64,000 bases of DNA from Treponema sp. (lineage in GTDB: Bacteria; Spirochaetota; Spirochaetia; Treponematales; Treponemataceae), in assembly GCA_017616165.1 (NCBI GenBank), contig JAFZYR010000015.1, positions 1 through 64,000 of the forward strand, written 5' to 3'. Each line of letters begins with the position of its first letter. The stretch's first letter is position 1. Positions 7,583 to 16,923 of the stretch are shown here, one piece after another. A program made the translations under genes and the position numbers. A model generated the notes under the pieces. It saw nothing but the letters and a program-made list of their open reading frames with translations, searched no databases and was not told the origin of the DNA.

Positions 7583-8532
7583 CAGAAACAGCTTTGAACA
7601 AAACTAATGAATACTATGCTGCACGTAAGCAGACACAAATTAGTAATATAGTATTTGATACAATTATTTATTTGACTCTTGCCTTTGTAGTAGTTGCAAC
7701 TGTATATCCTTTCTGGAACACAATTGCTATTTCCTTCAACGAAGGTCTCGATTCCCTTACAGGTGGAATTAAGCTCTGGCCACGTAAGTTTACCTGGACA
7801 AACTATAAGAACCTGTTTGTAACACCAAGAATTTTTGATGCTGGTAAAATTTCGGTAACACGTACAGTTCTTCAGACTGTATTGAGCGTATATTGTACTT
7901 CTATGCTTGCCTACGCTTTGAGCCGCAAGGAATTTGTTATCCGAAGACCACTTACTTCTATTCTTGTAATTTCTATGTATGTAAATGCCGGTCTTATTCC
8001 TGGATACATGCTTATCAAAAAGCTTGGTCTTTTGAACAAGTACGCAGTTTACATCATTCCGGCACTTGTTGATATCTTCAACTTCATTCTTGTAAGAACT
8101 TATATCAACGGTTTGCCAGACAGCTTTGTTGAGTCTGCACGTATTGACGGTGCAAACGAATTCAAAATCTTTATGCAGATTATTATGCCTTTGATTGTTC
8201 CTTCAATTGCCATGGTATGTTTGTTTACTGCCGTAAATGCATGGAACAGCTGGTTTGATACTTATCTGTATTGTTCGGCAAAGCCTAAACTACATTCGCT
8301 GCAATACGTATTGATGTCGTTCCTGCAAGCGAGTCAAAACCAAAGCTCTTCTGCAAATGATGCCAACGCTATGGCGGTTGCTGCATCTTCCGGAGCTTCT
8401 TCTAACATGGTTACACCAATCAGTATCCGTTCTTCTATTACTGTAATTGCAACACTTCCTATTCTGGTTGTTTACCCATTCGTTCAGAAGTACTTCGTAG
8501 TCGGAATGACTATTGGTGGTGTTAAGGAGTAA
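7579..8532 (+). CDS. ABC sugar permease, YtcP-like
   Basis: A 317-residue permease, partner of the preceding one, with about six membrane helices and the coupling loop ESARIDGANEFKIFMQIIMP. The C-terminal segment VQKYFVVGMTIGGVKE is typical of the YtcP/MalG side. The start ATG overlaps the upstream stop by four bases and has a GAGGAG site. It is the last gene of the importer operon; repeat units and a terminator follow. Confidence 0.92.
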   Translation: MTETALNKTNEYYAARKQTQISNIVFDTIIYLTLAFVVVATVYPFWNTIAISFNEGLDSLTGGIKLWPRKFTWTNYKNLFVTPRIFDAGKISVTRTVLQTVLSVYCTSMLAYALSRKEFVIRRPLTSILVISMYVNAGLIPGYMLIKKLGLLNKYAVYIIPALVDIFNFILVRTYINGLPDSFVESARIDGANEFKIFMQIIMPLIVPSIAMVCLFTAVNAWNSWFDTYLYCSAKPKLHSLQYVLMSFLQASQNQSSSANDANAMAVAASSGASSNMVTPISIRSSITVIATLPILVVYPFVQKYFVVGMTIGGVKE

Positions 8533-8556
8533 TCCTTTACAAAGAATATTATTGTC

Positions 8557-8633
8557 GTGGTCCTGAATAAAGGGGTCCTTGAATAATGGGGGTCCCTGAA
8601 TAAAGATGGGGTCCCTGAGGCTCTCGAAGGGCC
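8557..8633 (+). repeat. Family A repeat with tandem half-units
   Basis: Three degenerate half-units (GGTCCTGAATAAA, GGGGTCCTTGAATAAT, GGGGTCCCTGAATAAAGAT) lead into a fuller copy, GGGGTCCCTGAGGCTCTCGA with AGGGCC. It looks like expansion of one arm of the element, between the importer and the HD-GYP gene. Confidence 0.8.
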
Positions 8634-8650
8634 GACAATGTTTTATAAAA

Positions 8651-8680
8651 AGGCTGTCCTCAACAGACAGTCTTTTTTTT
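8651..8680 (+). terminator. Rho-independent terminator of the sugar importer operon
   Basis: AGGCTGTC (8651-8658) pairs with GACAGTCT (8666-8673) and is followed directly by seven more T residues. It lies 15 bases before the HD-GYP start codon. Confidence 0.8.
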
Positions 8681-8695
8681 GGAAAAAAAAGGTTT

Positions 8696-10411
8696 ATGTT
8701 ACCTTATATATATCTGGCAGCATTATTTATTTCTCTTTTAGAAATTATTACTTTCTACGAAAGCCGTTTGGGAAAGAATAACCAGAACCGTATGTTTTTG
8801 TTTGTTGCATCTCTGGTTGCCAACTACGGCTGTGCCATGGTACCGTTTTCGGAGTCTCTTGCAGGGGCTCTTTGCGGAACCCAGATATATTTTATTGGTA
8901 ATACACTCAGTCTTGTTTTTCTGTTTTTTGTAATTGCCGACATTTGTGCCATAAAGCTAAACCGCAATCTGGAACGCTTTTTCTTCCTGGTAGCGTTTAT
9001 CATCATGGTACTGGTTGCAATCTGCGATCATAATGACCTTTTCTTTAAAAACATGTCGCTGGTAAAATACTACGGTGCAAATCATCTTCAAAAGGAATAC
9101 GGCATCCTGTATTTTATCTATCCGCTGTTTATTGGTCTAAACAGTCTGTCCTGTATCATTGTCATCATGCTTGCAATTTACAGGGGCAACAAAATTTCAA
9201 TAAGAACCGTAAAATATCTTTTGATTATTCTGCTGACTACAGATGCGGCTACCATTGCTTCGCGCATAGCCAAGATTCCTTACGAAATTTATCCGTTCAT
9301 AAACATCATTCTTCTGGCCTTTTTGCTCATGATTTTCAGGCGTGCCAGCATGTACGACATGACCGAAAACCTTGTAAACGTATATTCACAGCGACAGGAA
9401 TACGGATACATTTCCTTTGACAGCAAAAAGCATTTCCTTGGCTGCAATGAATACGTTCTTAAGCTCATACCCGAGCTGCGCAACGCAATGATAGATGAAT
9501 TTCTTGATGATTCACAAAGCCCGTATTATGCAACAATTCTTGGCTGGATAGAAGATTTTGACAAGGGTAAAAAAACCGACATCAAAATTTCAAATGCGGG
9601 CATAACTGCCATGGGTGCGGTGCGTCATATTCGCGGCTCCAGAAAAAAGGCTGGTTATCTTATTGAGCTTCGTGATGTTACAAAACAACAAAAGTATGTA
9701 GACAATCTGGAAGGAAGCCAGCACAGCCTTGAGCTTGAAGTCGAAGCTAAGACACAAAAAATTATTCATATTCAGGACTCAATCATTACCGGAATTGCCA
9801 GCATGGTAGAAAGCCGCGACAACAGTACCGGAGACCACATCCGCCGTACAAGCGAAGGAATCCGTATTTTTATGGACCAGCTCAAAAAGCATCCTGAATA
9901 CAAAAATCTGGATGAAAACTTCTGCCTTAATGTTGTAAAGGCCGCCCCAATGCATGACCTTGGTAAAATTGCGGTAGACGATTCCATCCTCAAAAAGCCT
10001 GGCAGGTTTAACGAAGAAGAATACGACGAAATGAAGCAGCACACAACCGAAGGTGCAAAAATTGTATCTGGGGTTTTGCGCGAGGTTGATGATAAAAAGT
10101 TTAAGGATATTGCCATAAACGTAGCTCACTATCACCACGAAAAATGGGCCGGCACTGGTTACCCGGAAGGCTTAAAGGGCGAACAGATTCCGCTGGAAGC
10201 ACGCATTATGGCCTTTGCCGATGTCTTTGATGCTCTTGTTACAAAACGCTGCTATAAAGAGGCTATAGATTACGATACAGCCTTTAAGATTATGGAGCAG
10301 GAGTTTGGAACCCACTTTGATCCTGAGCTTGGAAAAATCTTTTTGGAATGCCGCATGGCCCTCATTGCCATGTACACGCTCGATGCACTATTAAATAAAG
10401 ATTCGGTCTAG
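8696..10411 (+). CDS. Membrane-anchored HD-GYP domain protein (c-di-GMP phosphodiesterase candidate)
   Basis: A 571-residue protein. Residues 1-220 hold about seven hydrophobic helices resembling the 7TM sensor of some histidine kinases. A PAS-like region and a short coiled coil follow, then an HD-GYP domain from about residue 365. Visible catalytic motifs are the HD pair in MHDLGKIAVDD, the YHHEKWAGTGYPEGLKGEQI segment containing the GYP, and FADVFDAL. This supports metal-dependent hydrolysis of cyclic di-GMP. ATG at 8696 is chosen because the hydrophobic part begins there and GGAAAAAAAAGG precedes it; the longer frame from 8606 runs through repeat and terminator sequence. Stop codon shares CTAG with the convergent ettA stop. 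Confidence 0.9.
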   Translation: MLPYIYLAALFISLLEIITFYESRLGKNNQNRMFLFVASLVANYGCAMVPFSESLAGALCGTQIYFIGNTLSLVFLFFVIADICAIKLNRNLERFFFLVAFIIMVLVAICDHNDLFFKNMSLVKYYGANHLQKEYGILYFIYPLFIGLNSLSCIIVIMLAIYRGNKISIRTVKYLLIILLTTDAATIASRIAKIPYEIYPFINIILLAFLLMIFRRASMYDMTENLVNVYSQRQEYGYISFDSKKHFLGCNEYVLKLIPELRNAMIDEFLDDSQSPYYATILGWIEDFDKGKKTDIKISNAGITAMGAVRHIRGSRKKAGYLIELRDVTKQQKYVDNLEGSQHSLELEVEAKTQKIIHIQDSIITGIASMVESRDNSTGDHIRRTSEGIRIFMDQLKKHPEYKNLDENFCLNVVKAAPMHDLGKIAVDDSILKKPGRFNEEEYDEMKQHTTEGAKIVSGVLREVDDKKFKDIAINVAHYHHEKWAGTGYPEGLKGEQIPLEARIMAFADVFDALVTKRCYKEAIDYDTAFKIMEQEFGTHFDPELGKIFLECRMALIAMYTLDALLNKDSV

Positions 10412-12144
10412 CGGCTAAGCTTTCTATAAACCGTTCTCTTAGGCACGCCTGCTTCTTCTCCAAATTCCTTGAGCTTCCATTCTGCGTATTCGCTCCAGTT
10501 TCCTTCAAAGAAACGCACCTCAGAATTGTTTTCAAAGGCAAGAATATGTGTACAGATACGGTCTAAGAACCAGCGGTCGTGGCTTACTACCAGGGCACAG
10601 CCTGCAAAGTCTTCCAGGGCTTCTTCAAGCGCACGTACAGTCTGAACATCAAGGTCGTTAGTCGGTTCGTCAAACAGGAGCACGTTTCCGCTTTCCTTGA
10701 GCATAAGTCCAAGGTTCAGACGGTTGCGTTCACCACCCGAAAGCACGCTTACCTTTTTGTTCTGATCCGGGCCTGCAAAGTTGAACCAGCCGCAGTAAGC
10801 ATGGGCATTAACCTCGCGTACTCCACCTTCAAGGGCACGGCCCTTTTCGTCAACGGCACCAAGCTTTACAAGGTCTCCGCCACCGCCAAGGGTTTCGTAA
10901 ACTGTTTTATTCATATCAAGTGTAGAGCGCATCTGGTCTACGTATACAAGCTTAACTGTTGAACCAATTTTAATGGTTCCGCTATCAGGCTTTTCTCCGC
11001 CTTCCATGCCTGCTGCATCTACAATCATCTTAAAGAGGGTTGTTTTACCAGCACCGTTTGGACCTACAATGCCCACAATGGCACCGGCAGGAATATGTAC
11101 ATTAAGGTTTTCAAAAAGAAGCTTGTCATCAAAGGACTTTGTAAGACCTTCAATGTCTATTACCTGGCCTCCAAGACGTGGGCCTGCTGGAATCGAAATC
11201 TGTGCATCCTTAAGCTGCTTTTTGCTTTCCTGAGCCATGAGCTCGTTGTAGCGTGTAATATGCTCCTTGTGCTTTGCCTGGCGTCCCTTTGCACCCATGT
11301 GAATCCATTCCAACTCACGCTGGATTTCCTTCTGGCGTTCTGATTCATGCTTGTTTTCAAGGGCAAGGCGCTGGTTTTTCTGTTCGAGCCAGCTGGAGTA
11401 GTTACCCTTGAACGGATAGCCTTCTCCGCGGTCAAGCTCAAGTATCCAGCCAGCAACATCATCAAGGAAGTAGCGGTCGTGGGTAATTGCAATAACAGTT
11501 CCAGGATAGTCGTGAAGGTGCTTTTCAAGCCAGGCTACAGTTTCGGCATCAAGATGGTTTGTAGGCTCGTCGAGCAGCAGAATATCAGGCTGCTGAAGGA
11601 GTAAGCGGCACAAAGCAACACGGCGGCGTTCACCTCCGGAAAGCACATCAACTACCTGTTCTGGAGGAGGGCAGCGCAAGGCTTCCATGGCAAGCTCAAG
11701 ATTGTTATCTAGGTTCCAGGCGTCACAGGCATCAAGCTTTTCCTGAACTTCGGCCTGGCGGGCACATAATTTGTCAAAATCTGCGTCCGGGTCGCCAAAG
11801 GCTTCGTTTATTTTATCAAATTCTGCAAGAAGGTCTGTAATCGGTTTTACACCTTCCTTTACAATTTCCATTACGGTTTTGCCAGGCTCAAGATAAGGCT
11901 CCTGTTCAAGGTAACCGATTGTATAGCCCGGTGCAAGCGACGTTTCTCCGGTGTAATCCTTATCTATTCCGGCAAGAATCTTAAAAAGAGAAGATTTACC
12001 AGAGCCGTTTGGTCCAATTACACCAATCTTTGCTCCGTAAAAATACGAAATACTTATATCTTTAAGTACAACTTTTGTTCCGTAAGCACGGCCTACGCGG
12101 TCCATTGTGTAGATAATTTTCTTGTCATCAAAGGTTTTTGCCAT
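10408..12144 (-). CDS. ettA: Energy-dependent translational throttle protein EttA (ABC-F)
   Basis: A 578-residue ABC-F ATPase with two nucleotide-binding domains and no membrane part. It has Walker A GPNGSGKSS and GPNGAGKTT, signatures LSGGERRR and LSGGERNR, and Walker B LLLDEPTNHLD and LLFDEPTNDLD. The linker with many charged residues (about 250-310) and an arm insertion in the first domain match EttA, which gates the ribosome's first elongation cycles according to ATP/ADP. E. coli EttA is 555 residues. It lies 9 bp behind the 643-residue protein gene, in the same transcription unit. Confidence 0.93.
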   Translation of the reverse strand: MAKTFDDKKIIYTMDRVGRAYGTKVVLKDISISYFYGAKIGVIGPNGSGKSSLFKILAGIDKDYTGETSLAPGYTIGYLEQEPYLEPGKTVMEIVKEGVKPITDLLAEFDKINEAFGDPDADFDKLCARQAEVQEKLDACDAWNLDNNLELAMEALRCPPPEQVVDVLSGGERRRVALCRLLLQQPDILLLDEPTNHLDAETVAWLEKHLHDYPGTVIAITHDRYFLDDVAGWILELDRGEGYPFKGNYSSWLEQKNQRLALENKHESERQKEIQRELEWIHMGAKGRQAKHKEHITRYNELMAQESKKQLKDAQISIPAGPRLGGQVIDIEGLTKSFDDKLLFENLNVHIPAGAIVGIVGPNGAGKTTLFKMIVDAAGMEGGEKPDSGTIKIGSTVKLVYVDQMRSTLDMNKTVYETLGGGGDLVKLGAVDEKGRALEGGVREVNAHAYCGWFNFAGPDQNKKVSVLSGGERNRLNLGLMLKESGNVLLFDEPTNDLDVQTVRALEEALEDFAGCALVVSHDRWFLDRICTHILAFENNSEVRFFEGNWSEYAEWKLKEFGEEAGVPKRTVYRKLSR

Positions 12145-12153
12145 AGTTTTTCC

Positions 12154-14085
12154 TTATTCTGCTGTTGTATTTGCGGTTTCTGTGTTAGAGGCTGCGGTCC
12201 CTGAACCGAAAGCTGCGGTCCCTGAGCCGAAAGCTGCGGTCCCTGAGCCTGTCGAAGGGCCTGTAGCCGGTGCCCCATCTGTAGTTACTGCCGCCTCTGT
12301 TGCCGGTGTTTCTGCTTCAGTTTCGGCTGGCTTTGGTGCTGGAGCCGGAGTTGCCTTAACTACAGGTGTATAAGACATACGGACATTTTCAAGAACAGAC
12401 TTGTGGCGAGACTTAAGCAGCAATGTCTTTGAATCTGTCTTGTATACATAACCCGAAGAGTTGTAGGTTTCAAAGCGAGGGTCTGTACGGAAGGCCATGT
12501 CATAAATGAAAATCTGTTCAAAGGCCGGAATGCCCTTAAAGATTACGTAGTGTGTATGCTCAAGAGGGAAGTCAATTGTAAGAGTAAGTCCCTCCTTGGC
12601 GTCAAGATTATAGGCAATGCTCTTGGCACAGGTCCAGGCCCATACTGCATCCTTTCCGTAAGAATTGATAAGCACGATGCGAGGATAGAACTGGTTGTCG
12701 TAAGCAAGCATAGGATAAATTGTGGAAAGTGTTCGCAGGTCAAACGAAGAGCTTTCTGAAATATAAGAATTGATGATTACGCGACCGGCCTTTGTGCAGG
12801 TAGAATTTCCAACTGCCTGACCGTATCTCAAAAGTGCAATACCGGTTTCTACAGCCTGAACTACAGAAACAAAGGTATCGTTTTCGGAAATTGTAAGCAC
12901 ATTGTTTTCGTACGAGCAGGACTCGGTAATCTTCTGGATGCAGCCTTCAATTGCAGGAGCAAGCATAGCAGCATAATCGGTATTAAGCTGGGCAAGAGCG
13001 GCAAAGGTCAGGACAATTCCCGATGCCTGTGCAACAGTGCACTCCTCAGTATTTGCAGCAGCGGCATTTGTAAGAATTGTTCGTACAACCGAAAGCTCCG
13101 GATAAATGCACAAAAGCTCTGCAAGGCTGCTGGTAGTAAATATATCCAGAGAAAGAGTATTTGCAGCATTCTTGATAGCCTTGTTGCTTTCCGCAATATA
13201 AGCTTCGAGCTTGGTATCATTTGCGGCAAGGTTGTTAAGGTACGGAGCCGAAAGATATGTTCGTGCAGCACTCTTCTTGTAGTCTGCAGGAATTTCTTCA
13301 ATAGCCTGCTTGTAGTTTCCTTCGTTTGCCATGGAAGCAATATAAGAAACAACGGCCTGTTCGGTAAACGAATTGTCGTTCAAAGAAGCCTTAAACGCAT
13401 TCTGAAGGTTCTTTGTAAACGAAGCAATTGTCTGTGCGTAGGCGCTGCTCTGTGCTTCGGCAAGCTCTGTAATTACGTCAAAGGTAAACTTCTGTGTATC
13501 ATCATAAATGGCATAATGAGCCAGATTGTCTGCGTAGGTAAAATGTATGTAATTGTCCGAAAGCTCGTTTGAATGCAGCGACCAGTTCTGCTTTTTTCCT
13601 TCCAGAACAATGCGGTTTGCTTCTTCCTTCTGAACCTTCATGCTGTAGCCGACGCTGTACGGAACATAAAGGTCGGTTACTTCCTTTGGAACGTCTGCAT
13701 AAATTGTAAGCGGAGAGTCCGAATTATCCTGTTCAAGCATAAAAATAAGGTCTATGTTGTCAGAAAACTGGAGTGTAAGCTTGTGTTCCTCTTCGGTATA
13801 ATCCAAAAGGGTAAGCTCCTTTGCAACAGAATTATCCTTTGAAACAAGCTTTATTGCGTTCTGGGGGTTGCTATGAACTGTAATTCCGTTGTATGTTACT
13901 TCAAATTCATTTTTAAGGGCAGGAGAAGCATCCGGTGAATCTGCTCTGGCCATGGAAATCTGCATGCCGCCAATTTTTTTGAGAATTGATGAATCTGTCC
14001 TAAATTGAAGAATAAAAATGCCGATGATAATAACGAAATCGACAATCAGAAGTCCTATTGCTTTTCTAATAACCCGTATGTTCAT
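12154..14085 (-). CDS. Membrane-anchored protein of unknown function with repeat-derived C-terminus
   Basis: A 643-residue protein with one N-terminal membrane helix (LLIVDFVIIIGIFILQF), then a large, probably periplasmic part with beta-rich and helical stretches. I recognise no catalytic motif. The last ~70 residues are low complexity: KATPAPAPKPAETEAETPAT, then GPSTGSGTAAFGSGTAAFGS. The final stretch is encoded by three tandem family A repeat units, so the reading frame has absorbed them. It is the first gene of a pair with ettA and is divergent from the TPR lipoprotein. Confidence 0.8.
   Translation of the reverse strand: MNIRVIRKAIGLLIVDFVIIIGIFILQFRTDSSILKKIGGMQISMARADSPDASPALKNEFEVTYNGITVHSNPQNAIKLVSKDNSVAKELTLLDYTEEEHKLTLQFSDNIDLIFMLEQDNSDSPLTIYADVPKEVTDLYVPYSVGYSMKVQKEEANRIVLEGKKQNWSLHSNELSDNYIHFTYADNLAHYAIYDDTQKFTFDVITELAEAQSSAYAQTIASFTKNLQNAFKASLNDNSFTEQAVVSYIASMANEGNYKQAIEEIPADYKKSAARTYLSAPYLNNLAANDTKLEAYIAESNKAIKNAANTLSLDIFTTSSLAELLCIYPELSVVRTILTNAAAANTEECTVAQASGIVLTFAALAQLNTDYAAMLAPAIEGCIQKITESCSYENNVLTISENDTFVSVVQAVETGIALLRYGQAVGNSTCTKAGRVIINSYISESSSFDLRTLSTIYPMLAYDNQFYPRIVLINSYGKDAVWAWTCAKSIAYNLDAKEGLTLTIDFPLEHTHYVIFKGIPAFEQIFIYDMAFRTDPRFETYNSSGYVYKTDSKTLLLKSRHKSVLENVRMSYTPVVKATPAPAPKPAETEAETPATEAAVTTDGAPATGPSTGSGTAAFGSGTAAFGSGTAASNTETANTTAE
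12191..12261 (+). repeat. Family A repeat, three units, coding for a protein tail
   Basis: Two perfect-length 21-base units, GCTGCGGTCCCTGARCCGAA plus A, at 12191-12211 and 12212-12232 differ at one base. They precede a fuller copy at 12233-12261 ending in CCTGTCGAAGGGCC. On the minus strand these encode GPSTGSGTAAFGSGTAAFGS in the 643-residue protein. The unit length of 21 keeps the frame. Confidence 0.9.
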
Positions 14086-14149
14086 GGTGTTTACAGTTTA
14101 GCAAAATATAGGGGAATTTTCAATGTTGTATTATAGAGGGGAACATATT

Positions 14150-15637
14150 ATGAAAAATCGTTTTTTTGTTTTAGGAATGATTTTGTGCCTTTTTGGAGCA
14201 GTGCTTACATTAACCTGTTGTAAATCTACAGACACACAGGGTGAAACAGAAACAACAGTTCAAGCTCCGGAAGAAAAAGAACCTGTAGAAACTCCTGCAA
14301 TTCCTGCACCAGAACCAGAAAAGCTTGTAGAAAAGGTTCCGGAGGTTGCTCCTGAGCCTGCAAATATTGTGTTTGCCAAACAGCTTCAGGCTTTGCTTGC
14401 CCAGGGTCGCGTAAAGGATGCAATTGCCCTTTTTGATGAAATACCTTCTGAGCTTGCAGACGACCTGGACCTTATGATTGTCCTTGCTTCTCTTTATGTT
14501 TCTGACGGTCAGTATGATATGGCAATCAAAACAGCAGACAAGGTGCTTGCAAAAGATCCTTCAAATCTTAGCGCGCTTGAAATTAAGACCTTGTGTGCCA
14601 AGGCCAAGGGAGATTCTTCTGCCTATAAGGCTGCATCAAAGGCTATTCTTGCCGTAGATCCATATAATGCCCAGGTAAATATCATGGAAGGTGATGACCA
14701 GGCCCTCAATCACAAGTGGAAGCTTGCCCGCGATGCCTATACCAAGGCCCTCAAATCTGAGCCTGAAAATGAAGACGCCCTTTACGGCTATGCAAAAATG
14801 ACCTACTACATGGATGACCTTAAGCTTGCAAAAGAAATCTGCCAGTCCCTGCTCGATAAAAATCCTCAGAACGCAGAAGCACTTGCACTTATGGGAAAGC
14901 TTGCCGCAGAGGATATGAACTATGTTCGTGCAATCAAGCTTACACAGGATGCACTTTTATATGATCCGGACAACTACGATTTTTATCTTGATATAGGAAC
15001 CTACTACCGCTACCAGGGCAAGTACACAGAGGCTGCCAAAAACTGGGATAAGGCTGTAGAGATTCTGCCTGATTATTTCCTTGCCTATGCCTATCTTGCA
15101 GGTGTTTACGATGAACAGGAAAAATTTGACCTTGCCCTTTATAATTACCGCAAGGTTATAGAAACAAATCCGGATTATTACTATGCCTACGAATCAACAG
15201 CAATTCTGGAATATCACTTTGGAAACTACGATAACGCCCGTGAGCTTTTTGATAAGGCCTACAGCTATGCGCCAAATAACTATTCCTATAAGCTCATGAA
15301 CATTGCAATGTATCTTAAAGAAGGAAACAAGACTGCTGCAAAAAAGACCGGTGAAGCTTTGATGAAAACTCTGGACCGCGAAAGTCTGGAATACAATATG
15401 GCCCGCCTTTTTATAGACAACTACAGCAAAAACGCAGAAACATCGCTTGTTAACAAGATAACCAAGGAACGCGAAAACGATAGAAATAAGTATGGAAAAA
15501 TGCTATTTTATATGGGTCTTTTCAACGAGGTAAATGGCTCGCTTGATATGGCCAGAGAATATTACGCCAAGGTTACTGCAATGCAGGCGCCGATGTTCTT
15601 TGAATACAGAATAGCAGAATGGGGACTTGGTTTATGA
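14150..15637 (+). CDS. TPR-repeat lipoprotein
   Basis: A 495-residue lipoprotein. The signal peptide ends in a lipobox with two cysteines (LTLTCCKS). A Pro/Glu-rich linker (residues 30-70) is followed by about ten tetratricopeptide repeats, for example NPQNAEALALMGKLA and DYFLAYAYLAGVYDEQEKF. Such proteins scaffold other envelope proteins. ATG at 14150 is used because AGAGGGGAAC precedes it; another ATG at 14123 lacks a site. The stop overlaps the start of the TraB-family gene (ATGA), so the two are probably co-translated. Confidence 0.88.
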   Translation: MKNRFFVLGMILCLFGAVLTLTCCKSTDTQGETETTVQAPEEKEPVETPAIPAPEPEKLVEKVPEVAPEPANIVFAKQLQALLAQGRVKDAIALFDEIPSELADDLDLMIVLASLYVSDGQYDMAIKTADKVLAKDPSNLSALEIKTLCAKAKGDSSAYKAASKAILAVDPYNAQVNIMEGDDQALNHKWKLARDAYTKALKSEPENEDALYGYAKMTYYMDDLKLAKEICQSLLDKNPQNAEALALMGKLAAEDMNYVRAIKLTQDALLYDPDNYDFYLDIGTYYRYQGKYTEAAKNWDKAVEILPDYFLAYAYLAGVYDEQEKFDLALYNYRKVIETNPDYYYAYESTAILEYHFGNYDNARELFDKAYSYAPNNYSYKLMNIAMYLKEGNKTAAKKTGEALMKTLDRESLEYNMARLFIDNYSKNAETSLVNKITKERENDRNKYGKMLFYMGLFNEVNGSLDMAREYYAKVTAMQAPMFFEYRIAEWGLGL

Positions 15638-16833
15638 GTCAGTTGCAGAGAGTTCTTTCGTTTGGCGATAGGACTATCACTTTAGTTGGTACGGCACATG
15701 TTTCTGCAGAAAGTGTTGCCGAGGTTGAAAACACAATAAGAGAATTAAAGCCGGATAGCGTTGCCATAGAGCTTGATGAAAAGCGAGCAGACTCTATCCG
15801 CAATAAAGATAAATACCGCAATCTTGATATTATTAAGGTTCTTAAAAGGGGAGAAGGCTTTCTTCTCCTTGCCAATCTGGTGCTTGCTTCGTTCCAGCGC
15901 AGAATGGGACAGAATGTAGGCGTAAATCCCGGTGACGAAATGCTTGCCGCAATGCGTGTTGCAGATGAGCTTGGCATTCCGTCCGTAATGGCAGACCGCG
16001 AAATTCAAATAACACTCAAGCGTGCCTGGGCAAAAAACTCCTTCTGGGGCAAGTGTAAGCTTTTGGCAACCCTTCTTTCCAGCGCCTTTAGCAAAGAAGA
16101 CATGACAGAGCAGGACATAGAAAACATCAAGCAGAAAAACGAGATGGATTCTATGATGAACGAGCTTGCCGAATACATGCCTGTTGTAAAAGAAGTTTTG
16201 ATTGATGAACGCAACGTATATCTTGCACAGCACATCTGGGATTCTCCTGGCAAAAACGTAGTAGCTGTGCTTGGAGCCGGCCACCTGGAGGGCGTTGTAG
16301 AAAATCTTGAAAAAATTGCTGCCGGTGGAACTGGCGCAGACGACATAAAAAAATCTGTTGATGAAATTAATGTTGTACCGGCCAAGGGTGTTGGTGCAAA
16401 AATCTGGGGCTGGATCATTCCGGTTGCAATTGTCGGCCTTATTATTGCAGGCTTTGTTTATGGCGGAACCCAGCTTGGCACCAAGATGATTAAATCCTGG
16501 ATCTTGTGGAACGGAACCTGTGCGGCTGTGCTTACCTTGCTTGCGGCCGGACATCCTGTTACTGTTGTTGTGGCCTTCATCAGCGCACCAATTACTTCTC
16601 TTTGTCCGTTTATCGGCTGCGGCTTTGTTACTGCAATTGTTCAGGCTCTGGTGTGTAAGCCAAAGGTTCGCGACATGGAAACCCTGCAGGACGACGTTAC
16701 CTTTGTTGGTTTTTATAAAAACCGAATCCTGCGCATACTTTTGATATTTATTCTTTCTTCGCTCGGAAGTTCTGTAGCAACGTTTATAAGCGGAGCAGAC
16801 ATTATCGGCAGCTTAGCGGGTGCTGGAGCATAA
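15634..16833 (+). CDS. TraB/GumN-type family membrane protein
   Basis: A 399-residue protein whose N-terminal two thirds carry the TraB signature: LVGTAHVSAESVAEVENTI, then SVAIELDEKR, GDEMLAAMRVADELG, and VVAVLGAGHLEGV. The C-terminal 140 residues contain about four membrane helices. Members of this family include the enterococcal pheromone shutdown protein and are related to the Tiki proteases, with conserved GTAH/E/R/GAGH residues visible here. The substrate is unknown. Start ATG overlaps the TPR lipoprotein stop by four bases. Confidence 0.85.
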   Translation: MSQLQRVLSFGDRTITLVGTAHVSAESVAEVENTIRELKPDSVAIELDEKRADSIRNKDKYRNLDIIKVLKRGEGFLLLANLVLASFQRRMGQNVGVNPGDEMLAAMRVADELGIPSVMADREIQITLKRAWAKNSFWGKCKLLATLLSSAFSKEDMTEQDIENIKQKNEMDSMMNELAEYMPVVKEVLIDERNVYLAQHIWDSPGKNVVAVLGAGHLEGVVENLEKIAAGGTGADDIKKSVDEINVVPAKGVGAKIWGWIIPVAIVGLIIAGFVYGGTQLGTKMIKSWILWNGTCAAVLTLLAAGHPVTVVVAFISAPITSLCPFIGCGFVTAIVQALVCKPKVRDMETLQDDVTFVGFYKNRILRILLIFILSSLGSSVATFISGADIIGSLAGAGA

Positions 16834-16923
16834 GAATTTTCTTATCATAACAAGTCGTTATATAACAATCCGTATATGGAATTTTCTCCAAAATTTGCGA
16901 AAATATTAATATAAGGATTGATT

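Noticed and set aside
8606-8695. Upstream part of the HD-GYP reading frame
   Set aside because: It passes through a family A repeat and a terminator; the hydrophobic sensor begins at the ATG at 8696.
12122-12373. Ala/Val/Pro-rich plus-strand frame
   Set aside because: It is the mirror of the repeat-coded tail of the minus-strand 643-residue protein.
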